From: Methylocystis sp. L43 | GTDB taxonomy: Bacteria; Pseudomonadota; Alphaproteobacteria; Rhizobiales; Beijerinckiaceae | Direction of reading: 5' to 3' | DNA: 64,000 nt | Assembly (NCBI RefSeq): GCF_015709525.1 | Contig: NZ_JADNRA010000036.1 | Span: forward strand, 62,001 to 126,000 | Shown here: piece by piece, positions 29,062 through 39,505 of the stretch | How the letters are laid out: each line of letters opens with the position of its first letter | Position numbering within the stretch: the first letter of the stretch is position 1 | Position numbers and translations under genes: made by a program | The notes under the pieces: model-generated | What the model was told of the DNA's origin: nothing | What the model saw: the letters and a program-made list of their open reading frames with translations, nothing else | Databases searched by the model: none

Positions 29062-30144
29062 TTAGCAACACGCGGCGCGCGGCGCGGCGGCGGCGGCGTG
29101 CCGCTGCGCGTGATCCATGAGAAGATTTTGGACAAAGCTCAGTTTGTCTTTCACGACCGGGGAAATCACGAAGGGATAGATATCTGGCTGCCCCATCGAT
29201 CGGTTGATGTTGTTCAACGCGAACGAAATGTCCAGCCAACTATCGACCATCTCATTAATGTCGGGATAGCCGTAGGGATCAAAATCGACCCGCGCCGGAG
29301 AACCGTCATCCCGCCGCACGACGAGCCCTGCGCTACGACCGGTTTCGAGCGTGTCGACGATATGGAGATAATGCGCGAAGGTTTCCGCAAAATCTTCCCA
29401 CGCATGACAGGAGGCGTAGGCGCTTATGTGCTTCTGTCGCCAGTCGGCTGGCGGCCCCTCTTCATAATGTCTCTTGAGGGCGGCGACATAGTCTTCCCGC
29501 TCGTCGCCAAAGAGTTCTCGAAACGGCCAAAGATGATCGGCGTTCGGCACGATACGATCCCAATAATAGTGGCCGATCTCATGCCTGAAATGCCCAAGCA
29601 AGGTACGATAAGGCTCACCCATCTCATCGCGCAGTTTTTCCCGGATGGGGTCGTCCGCTTCCTTCAAGGCGATCGTAATCAGGCCCGAGCTATGGCCCGT
29701 CAGCACCGGCCGTTGCGATGGCTCCTCCGCCAAAAAGTCAAAGACGAGCGGCTCGCCATCATTCTCGGACGCCGTTGGCGCAGGAAGATTCAGTCTGATC
29801 AGGCTGTAAAAGAGCCGCCGCTTAGCGGCTTCGACTTTCTGCCAGGCGGCGCGGCGCTTGTCGTCCGACAAGTCAGGCACGGTTCGATTGTGCTGGCACG
29901 CAAGGCAATACGCCGAGGGACCGCCCTTCTCGACCATCCAATTACATCCGTGCAGCTCCCAGTTCTTGCAGAAGCGATATTCGCGGGTTCCGTCAGCGAG
30001 CGCGCGCCATCCGTTACCGACGGGTTCGACTGCGGTCATTTCGCCATGCGCCGGCAAATAGCCAAGCGTGTGCCCGCAACTTTCGCATTTGGTGTTCTCA
30101 AAAAGTATGCTCTGGCGGCAAACTTGGCATCGAAAGGCTTTCAT
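29062..30144 (-). CDS. Zinc-ribbon putative metallopeptidase (Peptidase_Mx type)
   Basis: 360 residues. An N-terminal zinc ribbon (Cys6, Cys9, Cys20, Cys23) is followed by a second Cys group (CKNWELHGCNW, YCLACQ), then a peptidase-like domain with HEIGH at 188-192 in GHFRHEIGHYYWDRIV, the zinc-binding HExxH motif. The downstream EDFAETFAHYLHIVDTL gives a likely third ligand Glu. It is divergent from the transglutaminase/ATP-grasp genes at 30441, a partnership also seen in other proteobacteria. Confidence 0.85.
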   Translation of the reverse strand: MKAFRCQVCRQSILFENTKCESCGHTLGYLPAHGEMTAVEPVGNGWRALADGTREYRFCKNWELHGCNWMVEKGGPSAYCLACQHNRTVPDLSDDKRRAAWQKVEAAKRRLFYSLIRLNLPAPTASENDGEPLVFDFLAEEPSQRPVLTGHSSGLITIALKEADDPIREKLRDEMGEPYRTLLGHFRHEIGHYYWDRIVPNADHLWPFRELFGDEREDYVAALKRHYEEGPPADWRQKHISAYASCHAWEDFAETFAHYLHIVDTLETGRSAGLVVRRDDGSPARVDFDPYGYPDINEMVDSWLDISFALNNINRSMGQPDIYPFVISPVVKDKLSFVQNLLMDHAQRHAAAAAPRAACC

Positions 30145-30176
30145 GAAGGATCTTTCCCAACCGCGCTTGGCGCCTT

Positions 30177-30201
30177 AACTGCGCTGCAGGCGGAATGTTC
30201 C
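30177..30201 (-). promoter_or_regulatory. Candidate EcfG-type promoter of the zinc peptidase gene
   Basis: On the minus strand GGAAC (30201-30197), 16 bases, then AGTT (30180-30177). This is one base from the EcfG pattern GGAAC-N16-CGTT and lies about 30 bases before the start codon, as a promoter should. The same GGAAC-N16-AGTT pair occurs upstream of the hydrogenase operon. Confidence 0.3.
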
Positions 30202-30440
30202 TGGTCAAGACAGAGCGGCGGTGGTCGCTCGGGAACTCGGTCTTCCGCGGCATCCTATCTGGCGCCAGTTGAATGCGCAGCCCGTATTCACCTGCTAGGC
30301 TTATTGCCGTAATTTCGGACAAAACCGTCATTTTGGCGGCTCGTCAGATTGACACTGCGCGGCGCGGCCCCGCTAAACTCCCGGCAGTGGCCCTGCGTTA
30401 GTTCTTGAGAGAATGACGCTGAAACGAGACGCTGATTAAC

Positions 30441-33400
30441 GTGTCGATCCAGATCGCCCTTCACCATATCACCCACTACAAATATGACCGCCCGGTCGCG
30501 CTCGGTCCGCAGATCGTCCGCCTACGCCCGGCTCCACATTGCCGCACGAAAATCTTGAGCTATTCGCTCAAGATCGCGCCTTCGGAGTATTTCATAAACT
30601 GGCAGCAGGATCCGCACGGGAATTGGCTGGCGCGTCTGGTGTTCCCCGATAGCGCGAGCGAATTCAAGATTGAGGTCGACCTGCTGGCGGATCTCGCCGT
30701 TTATAATCCATTCGATTTCTTCATCGAGCCTTATGCCGAAGAATTCCCGTTCGCTTATCCGGACGAACAGAAAATTGAGCTTGCCGCCTATCTTGACCCC
30801 GAGGACGTCGGGCCTCTGACGGAAGACTTCGTCCGAAGCCTTCCGCGGCAAAAAATGCGGACAATTGATTTTCTCGTCGAACTCAACGCGCGGCTGCACC
30901 GCGACATTCGCTACGTCATCCGGATGGAGCCTGGCGTGCAGGCGCCGGAAGAGACTCTCGCGCTGGGATCGGGTTCGTGCCGCGATTCCGCTTGGCTTCT
31001 CGTTCAGATCTTGCGCAAGCTCGGTCTCGCGGCGCGTTTCGTCTCTGGATACCTCATCCAGTTAAAAGCCGATGTCGATCCGATTGAAGGCCCGAAGGGC
31101 ACCGATCACGACTTCACGGATCTGCACGCTTGGGCGGAAGTTTTTCTGCCCGGCGCTGGTTGGATCGGTCTCGACGCGACGTCGGGACTGTTCTGTGGCG
31201 AAGGTCATCTGCCGCTATGCAGCGCGCCGCACTATCGCTCCGCCGCGCCTCTGTCGGGCCTCGTCGAGCCCGCCCAGGTCGAATTCGGTTTCGAGATGCG
31301 CGTCGATCGCATTAACGAGGCGCCGCGCATCACCGCGCCATTTTCCCATGACGCATGGCGCCGGCTCGACGCCCTGGGCGAAAAGGTCGACGCCGATCTT
31401 GGCGCGCTTGACGTTCGCCTCACCATGGGCGGCGAGCCGACATTCGTCTCGATCGACGATTTCGAATCCTCCGAATGGAACACGGCGGCGACCGGCCCCA
31501 CTAAGCGAGAGCGGGCCGACGACCTTATTCGCATGCTGCGCGAGCGCTTTGCGCCAAACGGGTTTCTGCATTACGGCCAGGGCAAATGGTATCCGGGTGA
31601 AAGCCTGCCGCGCTGGGCCTTCGGGCTTTACTGGCGCCGGGACGGCAAGCCGATTTGGTCGCAGCCGCAACTGATCGCCGAGATCGCCGAGCCGAAAGGC
31701 GCGACCACGGCGGAAGCGGAAGTCTTTGTGCAGGATCTTGCCGAGCGTCTCGGGGTGGGCGCCGAACATGCCTTGCCGGCCTACGAAGATCCCGCGCATT
31801 GGATGGTCAAGGAGAGCGTCCTCCCGATCAATGTCGACCCCGCCGATCCCAAGATCGACGATGCGGAGGAGCGCTCGCGCATGATGCGGGTGTTCGAACG
31901 CGGCCTGAGCAAGCCGACGGGTTTCGTCCTGCCAATTCAGCGCTGGAACGCGCGCGCCGAGTCCCAGTCGCGCTGGACCTCGGAAAAGTGGACGCTTCGC
32001 CGCGGAAAACTCTTCTTGGCGCCGGGCGATTCGCCTATCGGACTGCGGCTCCCGGTCGCTTCCTTGCCCAAGCTGCCCGAAGGCGAATATCCGTTCATCT
32101 ATCCGCAGGATCCCTTCGCGCCCCGCGAGCCGCTGCCGGAACCCGGACATTTTCGCCGCGTTCAAGGCGGCGGGGCGACGTCCGGGGGTCACGCGCGCCA
32201 GGACGTGCACGAACAGTCCATTGTCGAAGGCGCCGTGCGCACCGCCTTCACCATCGAACCGCGAGACGGCAATCTCTGCGTGTTCATGCCGCCCGTCGAA
32301 ACGCTCGAGGATTATCTCGAACTGCTCGAGGCGGTGGAAGAGAGCGCCAAAGCGACCGGGCTGCCGCTCTATATCGAAGGCTATCCGCCGCCCGACGATC
32401 CGCGCCTCGAAGTGATCAAGGTGACGCCTGATCCTGGCGTCATCGAGGTCAATATTCACCCGGCCGCCACATGGCGGGAGGCCGTCGAAACGACGACCGC
32501 GCTCTATGAGGACGCGCGGCAGGCGCGGTTGACGACGGCCAAATTCATGATCGACGGCCGGCAGATCGGCTCGGGCGGCGGCAATCATGTCGTGCTTGGG
32601 GGCAGAACGCCCGCCGACTCGCCCTTCCTGCGCCGCCCCGACCTTTTGAAGAGTCTGGTGCTTTATTGGCAGCGGCATCCCTCATTATCCTATCTGTTCT
32701 CCGGACTCTTCATCGGCCCGACCAGCCAGTCGCCCCGCGTTGACGAGGCGCGGCACGACTCGCTTTATGAACTGGAGATCGCGCTGGCGCAGGTGCCGTC
32801 TTCCGGCGAAGGCTATGTGCCGCCGTGGCTCGTCGATCGGTTGTTCCGCAATCTTCTGGTCGATGTCGGCGGCAACACCCATCGCGCCGAGATCTGCATC
32901 GACAAGCTCTATTCGCCCGACGGACCGACCGGGCGTCTCGGGCTCGTCGAATTCCGCGCTTTCGAAATGCCTCCGGACGCCCGAATGAGTCTGGCGCAGC
33001 AGCTGTTGCTACGCGCGCTCGTCGCCTGGTTTTGGCGGGAGCCGCAGCACGGCGATCTGGTGCGCTGGGGAACGGCGCTGCACGACAAATTCATGCTGCC
33101 GCATTTCGTATGGCAGGACTTCCTTGGCGTTATCGATGATTTGCGCCGCGCCGGCTACGCCTTCGAAGAGGAATGGTTTGAGGCGCAGCGGGAATTCCGC
33201 TTTCCGCTCGCTGGAAGCGTCGAGCACGGCGGCGTTCATCTGGAGATCCGCGGCGCGCTCGAACCCTGGCATGTGATGGGTGAAGAAGGCGCGAACGGCG
33301 CCACGGTGCGCTACGTCGATTCGTCGCTTGAGCGCCTGCAGGTCAAAGCGAAGGGCCTCGTTCCGGGCCGGCACATGATCGCCTGCAACGGACGCCGTGT

Positions 33401-33749
33401 CCCGATGACCAGCACCGGAGTCCCCGGCGAGGCGGTGGCGGGCGTTCGCTTCAAGGCCTGGCAGCCGCCCTCCGGCCTGCATCCGACGCTGCCGGTCCAC
33501 GCGCCATTGACCTTCGACGTGATCGACTGCTGGAGCAGGCGTTCGCTGGGCGGCTGCGTGTATCACGCGACGCACCCTGGAGGCCGCAATTACGACGCCT
33601 TCCCCGTCAACAGTAACGAAGCCGAAGCGCGGCGCTTGGCGCGATTTGAGGATCATGGGCACACGCCCGGGCCTGTCGATCCGCCGCGCGAGGAGCCAGG
33701 CCAAGAGTTTCCGCTGACGCTGGATCTTCGGAGGAGCATTGTCCGCTGA
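30441..33749 (+). CDS. Transglutaminase-like protein with large DUF2126 domain
   Basis: 1102 residues, GTG start. N-terminal transglutaminase fold: beta-sandwich from residue 1, then the papain-like core with Cys180 ([15 protein letters not shown]), His229 ([11 protein letters not shown]) and Asp245 (GLDATSGL), a complete triad. The remaining 750 residues are DUF2126, with [34 protein letters not shown] and [19 protein letters not shown]. First of three overlapping genes. Such sets are predicted to cleave or ligate peptides (ATP-grasp amidoligase systems); the substrate is unknown. Confidence 0.9.
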   Translation: MSIQIALHHITHYKYDRPVALGPQIVRLRPAPHCRTKILSYSLKIAPSEYFINWQQDPHGNWLARLVFPDSASEFKIEVDLLADLAVYNPFDFFIEPYAEEFPFAYPDEQKIELAAYLDPEDVGPLTEDFVRSLPRQKMRTIDFLVELNARLHRDIRYVIRMEPGVQAPEETLALGSGSCRDSAWLLVQILRKLGLAARFVSGYLIQLKADVDPIEGPKGTDHDFTDLHAWAEVFLPGAGWIGLDATSGLFCGEGHLPLCSAPHYRSAAPLSGLVEPAQVEFGFEMRVDRINEAPRITAPFSHDAWRRLDALGEKVDADLGALDVRLTMGGEPTFVSIDDFESSEWNTAATGPTKRERADDLIRMLRERFAPNGFLHYGQGKWYPGESLPRWAFGLYWRRDGKPIWSQPQLIAEIAEPKGATTAEAEVFVQDLAERLGVGAEHALPAYEDPAHWMVKESVLPINVDPADPKIDDAEERSRMMRVFERGLSKPTGFVLPIQRWNARAESQSRWTSEKWTLRRGKLFLAPGDSPIGLRLPVASLPKLPEGEYPFIYPQDPFAPREPLPEPGHFRRVQGGGATSGGHARQDVHEQSIVEGAVRTAFTIEPRDGNLCVFMPPVETLEDYLELLEAVEESAKATGLPLYIEGYPPPDDPRLEVIKVTPDPGVIEVNIHPAATWREAVETTTALYEDARQARLTTAKFMIDGRQIGSGGGNHVVLGGRTPADSPFLRRPDLLKSLVLYWQRHPSLSYLFSGLFIGPTSQSPRVDEARHDSLYELEIALAQVPSSGEGYVPPWLVDRLFRNLLVDVGGNTHRAEICIDKLYSPDGPTGRLGLVEFRAFEMPPDARMSLAQQLLLRALVAWFWREPQHGDLVRWGTALHDKFMLPHFVWQDFLGVIDDLRRAGYAFEEEWFEAQREFRFPLAGSVEHGGVHLEIRGALEPWHVMGEEGANGATVRYVDSSLERLQVKAKGLVPGRHMIACNGRRVPMTSTGVPGEAVAGVRFKAWQPPSGLHPTLPVHAPLTFDVIDCWSRRSLGGCVYHATHPGGRNYDAFPVNSNEAEARRLARFEDHGHTPGPVDPPREEPGQEFPLTLDLRRSIVR

Positions 33750-36252
33750 GCGCCCGATTGAAACGGACAAGGCGTCGCAGCGCGTTGCCGCCTGGATCGC
33801 TCAGTATGCGCCGATGCGCGACGCGCCGGATGAGCTTCTCGATCGTGATGGATGTCCGCGTGCGCACTGGCTCCAGTTCCTCGAATCGCTCGCCGCGTTC
33901 GGCGATATCGGCCTTGAGCAACGCTTCGCCGCGGCCGGCCGCCGCATCGACGACATGGGAATTTCCTACCGGGTCCACGGAGAAACCAAGGAGCGCAGTT
34001 GGCCGTTAGGGCGTTTGCCGCTTCTGATCCCGGAATCAGAATGGCGCGATATTGCGACTGGCGTCGCACAGCGCGCCGAACTTCTCGATCAGATCCTGCA
34101 TGACGTTTACGGCGAGGCGCGGCTTGTCGCTGAGGGCGCCCTGCCGGCCGCAGCCATCACGGGATCGCCGGACTTCATACGACCGATGTGCGGAGTCGCG
34201 CCGCCCGGCGGACGCTGGCTTCGCTTTTACGCCGCCGATATCGGGCGCGGGCCAGATGGCGCCTGGCGGGTGCTCGGCGATCGCGCCCAGGCGCCTTCGG
34301 GAGCTGGTTACGCCTTAGAAAATCGGATGATCCTGTCGCGCGCTCTGCCGAGACTCTATCGAGACATGAACGTCGAGCGCCTCGCGCCGTTTTTCCGAGA
34401 ATTCCGTGCGAGCATCTCCGGCGCGGCGCAACGCGTTGATCCGCGCATCTGCCTGCTGACGCCTGGCCCTTGGAGCGAGACCTATTCCGAACAGGTGAAT
34501 CTCGCCCGCTATCTCGGCCTTACGCTGGTCGAAGGCGAAGATCTCGTGATGAGCAATGGCAAGCTGCATGTGCGCACCATCGCCGGCTTGAAGCGCGCCG
34601 ATGCGATTTGGCGTCGCGTCGACGCTGACTGGTGCGACCCGCTGGAGCAGAACGCCGCGTCGCGTCTGGGCGTCGCTGGGATGTTCGAAGCCATCCGTCG
34701 CGGCGCCGTTGTCGTCGCCAACATGCCCGGCGCCGGTCTCATCGAATCGCGCGCGCTGATGAGTTTCCTGCCGGAGCTGTCGCAACGCCTGCTCGGCGAG
34801 AACCTCAAACTGCCCAATGTCACGACGTGGTGGTGCGGACGCGAAAGCTCCCGAAATCAGGTTGTCGAGACCTTGAGCGACTACGCGATCAGCGGGGCGT
34901 TCAGCGACAGGCTCCCGGGATTTGGCGAACGTCGTGAGGCGCTCGGTCATGCGCTCTCCAGCGAGGAGCGCGCGCGGCTGATCGACGCCATAAATCAGCG
35001 CGGCGTCGACTATGTCGCTCAGGAACCGGTCAATCTCTCCACGACGCCGGCTTGGGCCGACGGCAGGCTGACGCCGAGACCTTTCGCCTTGCGCGTGTTC
35101 GCCGCCGCGACGGCTGACGGTTGGACGGTGATGCCCGGCGGATTCTGCCGAGTCTCCAACCGGCTTAATGCGCGCGCCGTGTCGATGGACGCCGGCGCGC
35201 AATCGAGCGACGTCTGGGTGTTGACGAGCCATCCGATCGAATGGTCGACGCTGCTGCCGTCCGACGAGGATCCGCCGATCGTGCGCGCGCTCGGCAATCT
35301 GCCAAGCCGCGCCGCCGATAATCTATTCTGGTTGGGACGTTATCTTGAGCGCGCCGAAGCGACATTGCGCGTCGTGCGGTCGCTCGGGACGCGGCTGGGC
35401 GAACTCCAGCACATCGATCTGCAAGGGCGCCAGTCGATCGAACGGCTTGCGCGACTGCTGATCGCCTGGGGCGCCGCCCCCGAAGACATGCCGGACATGG
35501 ACCCGACGCAGATCGCATGGGCGGCCGCCGCAGGCGCCGACAATTACGGTTCAGCGCTCTCTGTCGTGCGCTATGCAAGACGCGCAGCCTCGATCGTGCG
35601 CGAGCGCTTGTCCCAAGATGTCTGGCAACTCATCGGACGTATCGAGACACGCCTGACGCGCGCCGGCGCCGGCGTGATAACGGAGCCCGAGGCGCTCGAA
35701 ATTGTGGAGCGTTCGCTCCATACGCTGGCGGCGTTGTCGGGACTGATCGACGAAAATTTCAATCGCGTCGCCGGCTGGAGCTTTATCGATCTTGGCCGAA
35801 GAATCGAACGCGCCATCGGGACGTGCCGCTTCGCCCGGCAATTTGCCGGCGACGATGCGACGGTCGAGACGCTGGACGCTTTGCTCGATCTGCTCGATTC
35901 GCAGATCACCTATCGCTCCCGCTACATCGCCGGCGCTGCTCTGGCGCCCGTCCTCGACATGGCCATGCTCGACCCGTTCAATCCGCGATCCGTCCTTTTC
36001 CAGGCGATGCGTATCGACGAACATCTCGCCGCGCTGCCGACTCTGCGCGACGATGGCGTCATGGAGCCGCCGCGGCGACTCTCCGTCAAGCTGCGCGCCG
36101 AGCTGGAGTCGGAAGATGCGCGCCGCTTGGACGCCGCGATCATTCTTGGGTTTGAGCAACGCCTGATGTCTCTTGCCGACAAAATCGCCGAGCGTTATTT
36201 CACGCATGGCGCCGATGGCGCCGCAAATTCTCAGCCGTCGCGGATCGCGTGA
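33739..36252 (+). CDS. Circularly permuted ATP-grasp plus alpha-E domain protein
   Basis: 837 residues, TTG start with GGAGGAG upstream, overlapping the previous gene by 11 bases. N-terminal type 2 circularly permuted ATP-grasp (to about 480): DEFIRP-like region [39 protein letters not shown] and [21 protein letters not shown]-terminal alpha-E domain (about 510-830): [22 protein letters not shown] and the [12 protein letters not shown] helix. In other genomes these are two separate genes; here they are fused. ATP-dependent peptide-bond formation is the predicted activity. Confidence 0.88.
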   Translation: MSAERPIETDKASQRVAAWIAQYAPMRDAPDELLDRDGCPRAHWLQFLESLAAFGDIGLEQRFAAAGRRIDDMGISYRVHGETKERSWPLGRLPLLIPESEWRDIATGVAQRAELLDQILHDVYGEARLVAEGALPAAAITGSPDFIRPMCGVAPPGGRWLRFYAADIGRGPDGAWRVLGDRAQAPSGAGYALENRMILSRALPRLYRDMNVERLAPFFREFRASISGAAQRVDPRICLLTPGPWSETYSEQVNLARYLGLTLVEGEDLVMSNGKLHVRTIAGLKRADAIWRRVDADWCDPLEQNAASRLGVAGMFEAIRRGAVVVANMPGAGLIESRALMSFLPELSQRLLGENLKLPNVTTWWCGRESSRNQVVETLSDYAISGAFSDRLPGFGERREALGHALSSEERARLIDAINQRGVDYVAQEPVNLSTTPAWADGRLTPRPFALRVFAAATADGWTVMPGGFCRVSNRLNARAVSMDAGAQSSDVWVLTSHPIEWSTLLPSDEDPPIVRALGNLPSRAADNLFWLGRYLERAEATLRVVRSLGTRLGELQHIDLQGRQSIERLARLLIAWGAAPEDMPDMDPTQIAWAAAAGADNYGSALSVVRYARRAASIVRERLSQDVWQLIGRIETRLTRAGAGVITEPEALEIVERSLHTLAALSGLIDENFNRVAGWSFIDLGRRIERAIGTCRFARQFAGDDATVETLDALLDLLDSQITYRSRYIAGAALAPVLDMAMLDPFNPRSVLFQAMRIDEHLAALPTLRDDGVMEPPRRLSVKLRAELESEDARRLDAAIILGFEQRLMSLADKIAERYFTHGADGAANSQPSRIA

Positions 36253-37130
36253 TTTACGACATCGCCCATCGCACGATCTACAAATATGACGCGCCGGTCG
36301 CTTCGGCGCGCTGCGCGATGCGCCTGATCCCGCGCAATGATCGCGGCCAAACACTGCTGTCTCATCGAATTGAGCTGTCGCCATCGGCCGAAATCCTCAA
36401 TGAGAGGATCGACTTTCACGGAAACCGGGTCTGCGAAGCGCGCATTCTCAAGCCTCATACGAGGCTGCAAATCGCCCTTGCGGCGCGCGTCGCGGTCGAG
36501 CGGGCGCCGCCGCCTGCGCCGGCGCTGACGCCGGCTTGGGAAAACGTGAGGAATGCCGCCTACGCGGCCGACTCGCTCGCCGCGTCCTCTCCCGCCCATT
36601 ACATTTACGCAAGCCGCTTTGCGCCGCTGTTCGATGCGGCGACACATTATGCGCGCGAGAGCTTTTCGCCCGGGCGGCCTATTCTCGAGGGCGCCATTGA
36701 CCTGACCCAGCGCATCCACGCCGACTTCGCCTACGATCCGGATGCGACGCATATTGCGACGCCGATCGCGCAGGCGTTCGAACGCCGTCGCGGCGTCTGC
36801 CAGGATTTCGCGCATATCATGATCGCGGCGCTACGCGGTCTCGGTTTGGCGGCGTCCTATGTCAGCGGCTATCTTCGCACCTTCGCCGCGCCAGGCCAGG
36901 CGCGACTGGAAGGCGCCGATTCAACCCATGCGTGGGTGTCTGTCTGGTGCGGACCGGAATTTGGCTTCTACGACCTTGATCCGACGAACGCCCTTGTCGT
37001 CGGCAACGACCATGTCGCCATCGCCATCGGACGCGACTATGCGGATGTTTCGCCGATCGACGGCGTGATTATCGGCGCCGGCGATCAAGATTTGGATGTC
37101 AGCGTGGATGTGAAGGAAGCGGCGATTTAG
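36249..37130 (+). CDS. Transglutaminase-like cysteine peptidase
   Basis: 293 residues, GTG start overlapping the previous stop (GTGA). N-terminal beta-sandwich ([17 protein letters not shown]), then the papain-like core with Cys184 (RRGVCQDFAHIMIAAL), His227 (DSTHAWVSVW) and Asp244 (YDLDPTNAL). Third member of the set. With the other two genes it likely forms one functional module acting on peptides or a protein tail. Confidence 0.92.
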   Translation: MIYDIAHRTIYKYDAPVASARCAMRLIPRNDRGQTLLSHRIELSPSAEILNERIDFHGNRVCEARILKPHTRLQIALAARVAVERAPPPAPALTPAWENVRNAAYAADSLAASSPAHYIYASRFAPLFDAATHYARESFSPGRPILEGAIDLTQRIHADFAYDPDATHIATPIAQAFERRRGVCQDFAHIMIAALRGLGLAASYVSGYLRTFAAPGQARLEGADSTHAWVSVWCGPEFGFYDLDPTNALVVGNDHVAIAIGRDYADVSPIDGVIIGAGDQDLDVSVDVKEAAI

Positions 37131-37153
37131 CAGGACGCCCTGCACCGCTGTCT

Positions 37154-38089
37154 TTACACAAGCGCCTGTTCCTTCACCGCGATACGCTGCGCGCGAATCC
37201 AGTCATAGAGCGTCTGCATGCCCGCGCCGGTCTTGGCGGAGACTTCGACGATCTCAACATCCGGATTGACGCGGAGAATATTCTCCCGCGCACGCTCCAT
37301 CGAGAAATCCAGATGCGGCAGGAGATCGATCTTGTTGAAGATGACGAGCTTCGCGGCGCTGAACATATGCGGATATTTGAGCGGCTTGTCTTCGCCTTCC
37401 GTCGTCGAAAAGATGACCGCCTTGGCGTGTTCGCCGAGATCGAAAAGCGCCGGACAGACGAGATTGCCGACATTTTCGATGAAGACGAGCGAAGCGACGC
37501 TCGGCTTGAGTTCGGAAAGCGCGCGCGCGATCATTTCCGCGTCGAGATGGCATCCGGTGCCGGTGTTGACCTGAACCACCGGCGCGCCCGCCGCGCGAAT
37601 GCGTTCGCCGTCATTCGACGTCGCCTGATCGCCCTCGATGACGAACAGCGGCAGTTCGCCTGAGAGGTCGGCGATGGCGCGCTCCAGCAGCGTCGTCTTT
37701 CCCGCGCCGGGCGAGCTGACGAGATTGAGCGCCACAATTTCGCGACCCGCGAGCCATGCCCGGCATTTGGCGGCGATCGCGTCGTTCTTCGCGAGAATGC
37801 GCGTTTCAAGTTCGAGACGCCGGTGGGACTCCTCGTGCGCGTGATCGTGATGTCCATGATCATGCGCATGCGCGTGGCCGTGCTCATGCCCGTGCGCATG
37901 ATGATCATGCTCATGATGATGCTCATCATCAGCATGATGATGCGCGCCATGAAAATGACCGTGGCCATGGTCCCCATGTGAGTGGGCCGCGCCGTCATGC
38001 TCGGGCAGCGCCGCGATCTCCGCGCGCACGCCGGTCTGCAGATTGGTCATCGTAGTCCCCTGCCCTTGGCAGCCACAGCTCGTGCACAT
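37154..38089 (-). CDS. hypB: Hydrogenase nickel incorporation GTPase HypB
   Basis: 311 residues from the ATG at 38089. Delivers nickel to the hydrogenase large subunit with HypA. It begins MCTSCGCQGQG, the high-affinity nickel site. Residues 31-89 are a histidine-rich segment with 28 His in 59 residues that can store nickel. The GTPase domain follows, with P-loop SSPGAGKTTLLE (about 125-136) and VIEGDQATSND. Last gene of the operon; the start overlaps the hypA stop by one base. Confidence 0.96.
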   Translation of the reverse strand: MCTSCGCQGQGTTMTNLQTGVRAEIAALPEHDGAAHSHGDHGHGHFHGAHHHADDEHHHEHDHHAHGHEHGHAHAHDHGHHDHAHEESHRRLELETRILAKNDAIAAKCRAWLAGREIVALNLVSSPGAGKTTLLERAIADLSGELPLFVIEGDQATSNDGERIRAAGAPVVQVNTGTGCHLDAEMIARALSELKPSVASLVFIENVGNLVCPALFDLGEHAKAVIFSTTEGEDKPLKYPHMFSAAKLVIFNKIDLLPHLDFSMERARENILRVNPDVEIVEVSAKTGAGMQTLYDWIRAQRIAVKEQALV

Positions 38090-38427
38090 TATGCAGCCTC
38101 TTCGACTTCGATGCTTTTGATGTTCAGCTCTTCGCCGCGCAGGCGCTGAAACTGGCGAGAGCCGCAAGGACACGCCGACAGCATGTCGGGCGTGGGAAAT
38201 TCCGCGCCGCAGACGTCGCAGCACGCCTCGGCGTCGACTTCGCGGATGTCCAGCGTCGCGTCTTCAACCGGCGTGCCTCGGGCGACTTCAGGAAAACAGA
38301 ACGCGACGGCCTGCGGCTCGACGCCCGACAATGTGCCGATCTCGAGCGTCACCCGGCGCACGCGACGCCCTTCCGCGGCCTGCGACGCCAGTTCGACAAT
38401 GCTGCAAACGATCGAGAGTTCGTGCAC
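38089..38427 (-). CDS. hypA: Hydrogenase nickel/zinc metallochaperone HypA
   Basis: 112 residues, GTG start at 38427 giving MHELSIVCSIVELASQ; the conserved His2 and Glu3 bind nickel. The zinc site is seen in CCDVCGAEF and ACPCGSRQF. The only open frame here is much longer, so the start was set by the conserved MHEL N-terminus. Lies ten bases after hypE. Confidence 0.93.
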   Translation of the reverse strand: MHELSIVCSIVELASQAAEGRRVRRVTLEIGTLSGVEPQAVAFCFPEVARGTPVEDATLDIREVDAEACCDVCGAEFPTPDMLSACPCGSRQFQRLRGEELNIKSIEVEEAA

Positions 38428-38437
38428 GTCGGCTCCT

Positions 38438-39505
38438 TTAGCAGATGCGCGGCAATTGCTCGCCGACCAGCATGTCGACGATGCGCCGGCCGCCGAAAAT
38501 CGTGCGCATGGTGACGCGACCAGGCTCGCCCGCGACGACGCTGCCGATGACGGCCGCCTGTCGGCCCAGCCGATGCGCCCGCATGGCTTCGAGCGCCTGT
38601 TCGGCCTCGTCGGGCGGGACAATCGCGACAATCTTGCCTTCATTGGCGAGATAGAGCGGATCGAGGCCGAGAATTTCACAAAAGCCGCGCACCTCATCGC
38701 GCAGCGGCGTGACCGCCTCGTCGATTTCGATGGCGACCTGTGCGGCTTCGGCGATTTCATTGAGCACGGTTGCGACTCCTCCCCGCGTCGGATCACGAAG
38801 GAAACGCGCGTTCGGCGCCGCATTGAGCAGGCTTGCGATAAGGCCCTGCAGCGGCGCGCAGTCGCTCTCGATCGGCGACTGCAACGCCATATCGCCGCGC
38901 GCCCCAAGAATTGCCGCGCCATGATCGCCGAGCAGGCCGTTGACGAGCACGGCGTCGCCCAGTCTTGCGCGATGCGCGCCAAGCTCGACGCCGGCGGCGA
39001 CGACGCCAACGCCTGTCGTGGTGATGAACATCTGGTCGCAAGCGCCCTTGTTTACGACCTTGGTGTCGCCGGTGACGATCTTCACCCCGGCCTCCTGCGC
39101 CGTCGCCGCCATGGACCTTGCGATCTGCCGCAGAAAATCGATCGAGACGCCCTCCTCGACGATCACCGCGCAGGAGAGATAGAGCGGAAGCGCGCCGCCC
39201 ACGGCGAGATCGTTCACCGTGCCGCAGACCGCAAGCCTGCCGATGTCGCCGCCGGGGAACACCAGCGGGTCAACAACAAAGGAATCAGTCGTGAAGGCCA
39301 GCCGGTCGCCATGTTGCGCGAGGTCCAGGAGATCGATGCGCGCAGAATCGTCGAGCGACGCCAGCAGCGGATTGTCGAAGGCTTCGACGAACACGTCGTC
39401 GATCAGATCTTTCATCGCCTTGCCGCCGCCGCCATGCGCCAGCGTGACGGTCGGCACATGCACCTTGCCGCGCGAACGCCGGGGCGGGAAGGAGACCATG
39501 TTCAT
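38438..39505 (-). CDS. hypE: Hydrogenase maturation protein HypE
   Basis: 355 residues from the ATG of MNMVSFPPRR (39505). Dehydrates the thiocarbamate carried on its C-terminal Cys to make the cyanide ligand of the NiFe site. The protein ends in LPRIC, the conserved acceptor cysteine. AIR-synthase-type motifs TLAHGGGGKAMKDL and GDTKVVNKG are present. Overlaps hypD by four bases. Confidence 0.96.
   Translation of the reverse strand: MNMVSFPPRRSRGKVHVPTVTLAHGGGGKAMKDLIDDVFVEAFDNPLLASLDDSARIDLLDLAQHGDRLAFTTDSFVVDPLVFPGGDIGRLAVCGTVNDLAVGGALPLYLSCAVIVEEGVSIDFLRQIARSMAATAQEAGVKIVTGDTKVVNKGACDQMFITTTGVGVVAAGVELGAHRARLGDAVLVNGLLGDHGAAILGARGDMALQSPIESDCAPLQGLIASLLNAAPNARFLRDPTRGGVATVLNEIAEAAQVAIEIDEAVTPLRDEVRGFCEILGLDPLYLANEGKIVAIVPPDEAEQALEAMRAHRLGRQAAVIGSVVAGEPGRVTMRTIFGGRRIVDMLVGEQLPRIC

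Noticed and set aside
31215-32678. 487-codon minus-strand frame opposite the DUF2126 gene
   Set aside because: Antisense shadow with Arg/Ala/Gly-rich low-complexity translation and no motif.
37810-37985. CAT/ATG-rich repeats that resemble a short tandem array
   Set aside because: These are histidine codons of the nickel-binding segment of HypB, not a DNA repeat or CRISPR.
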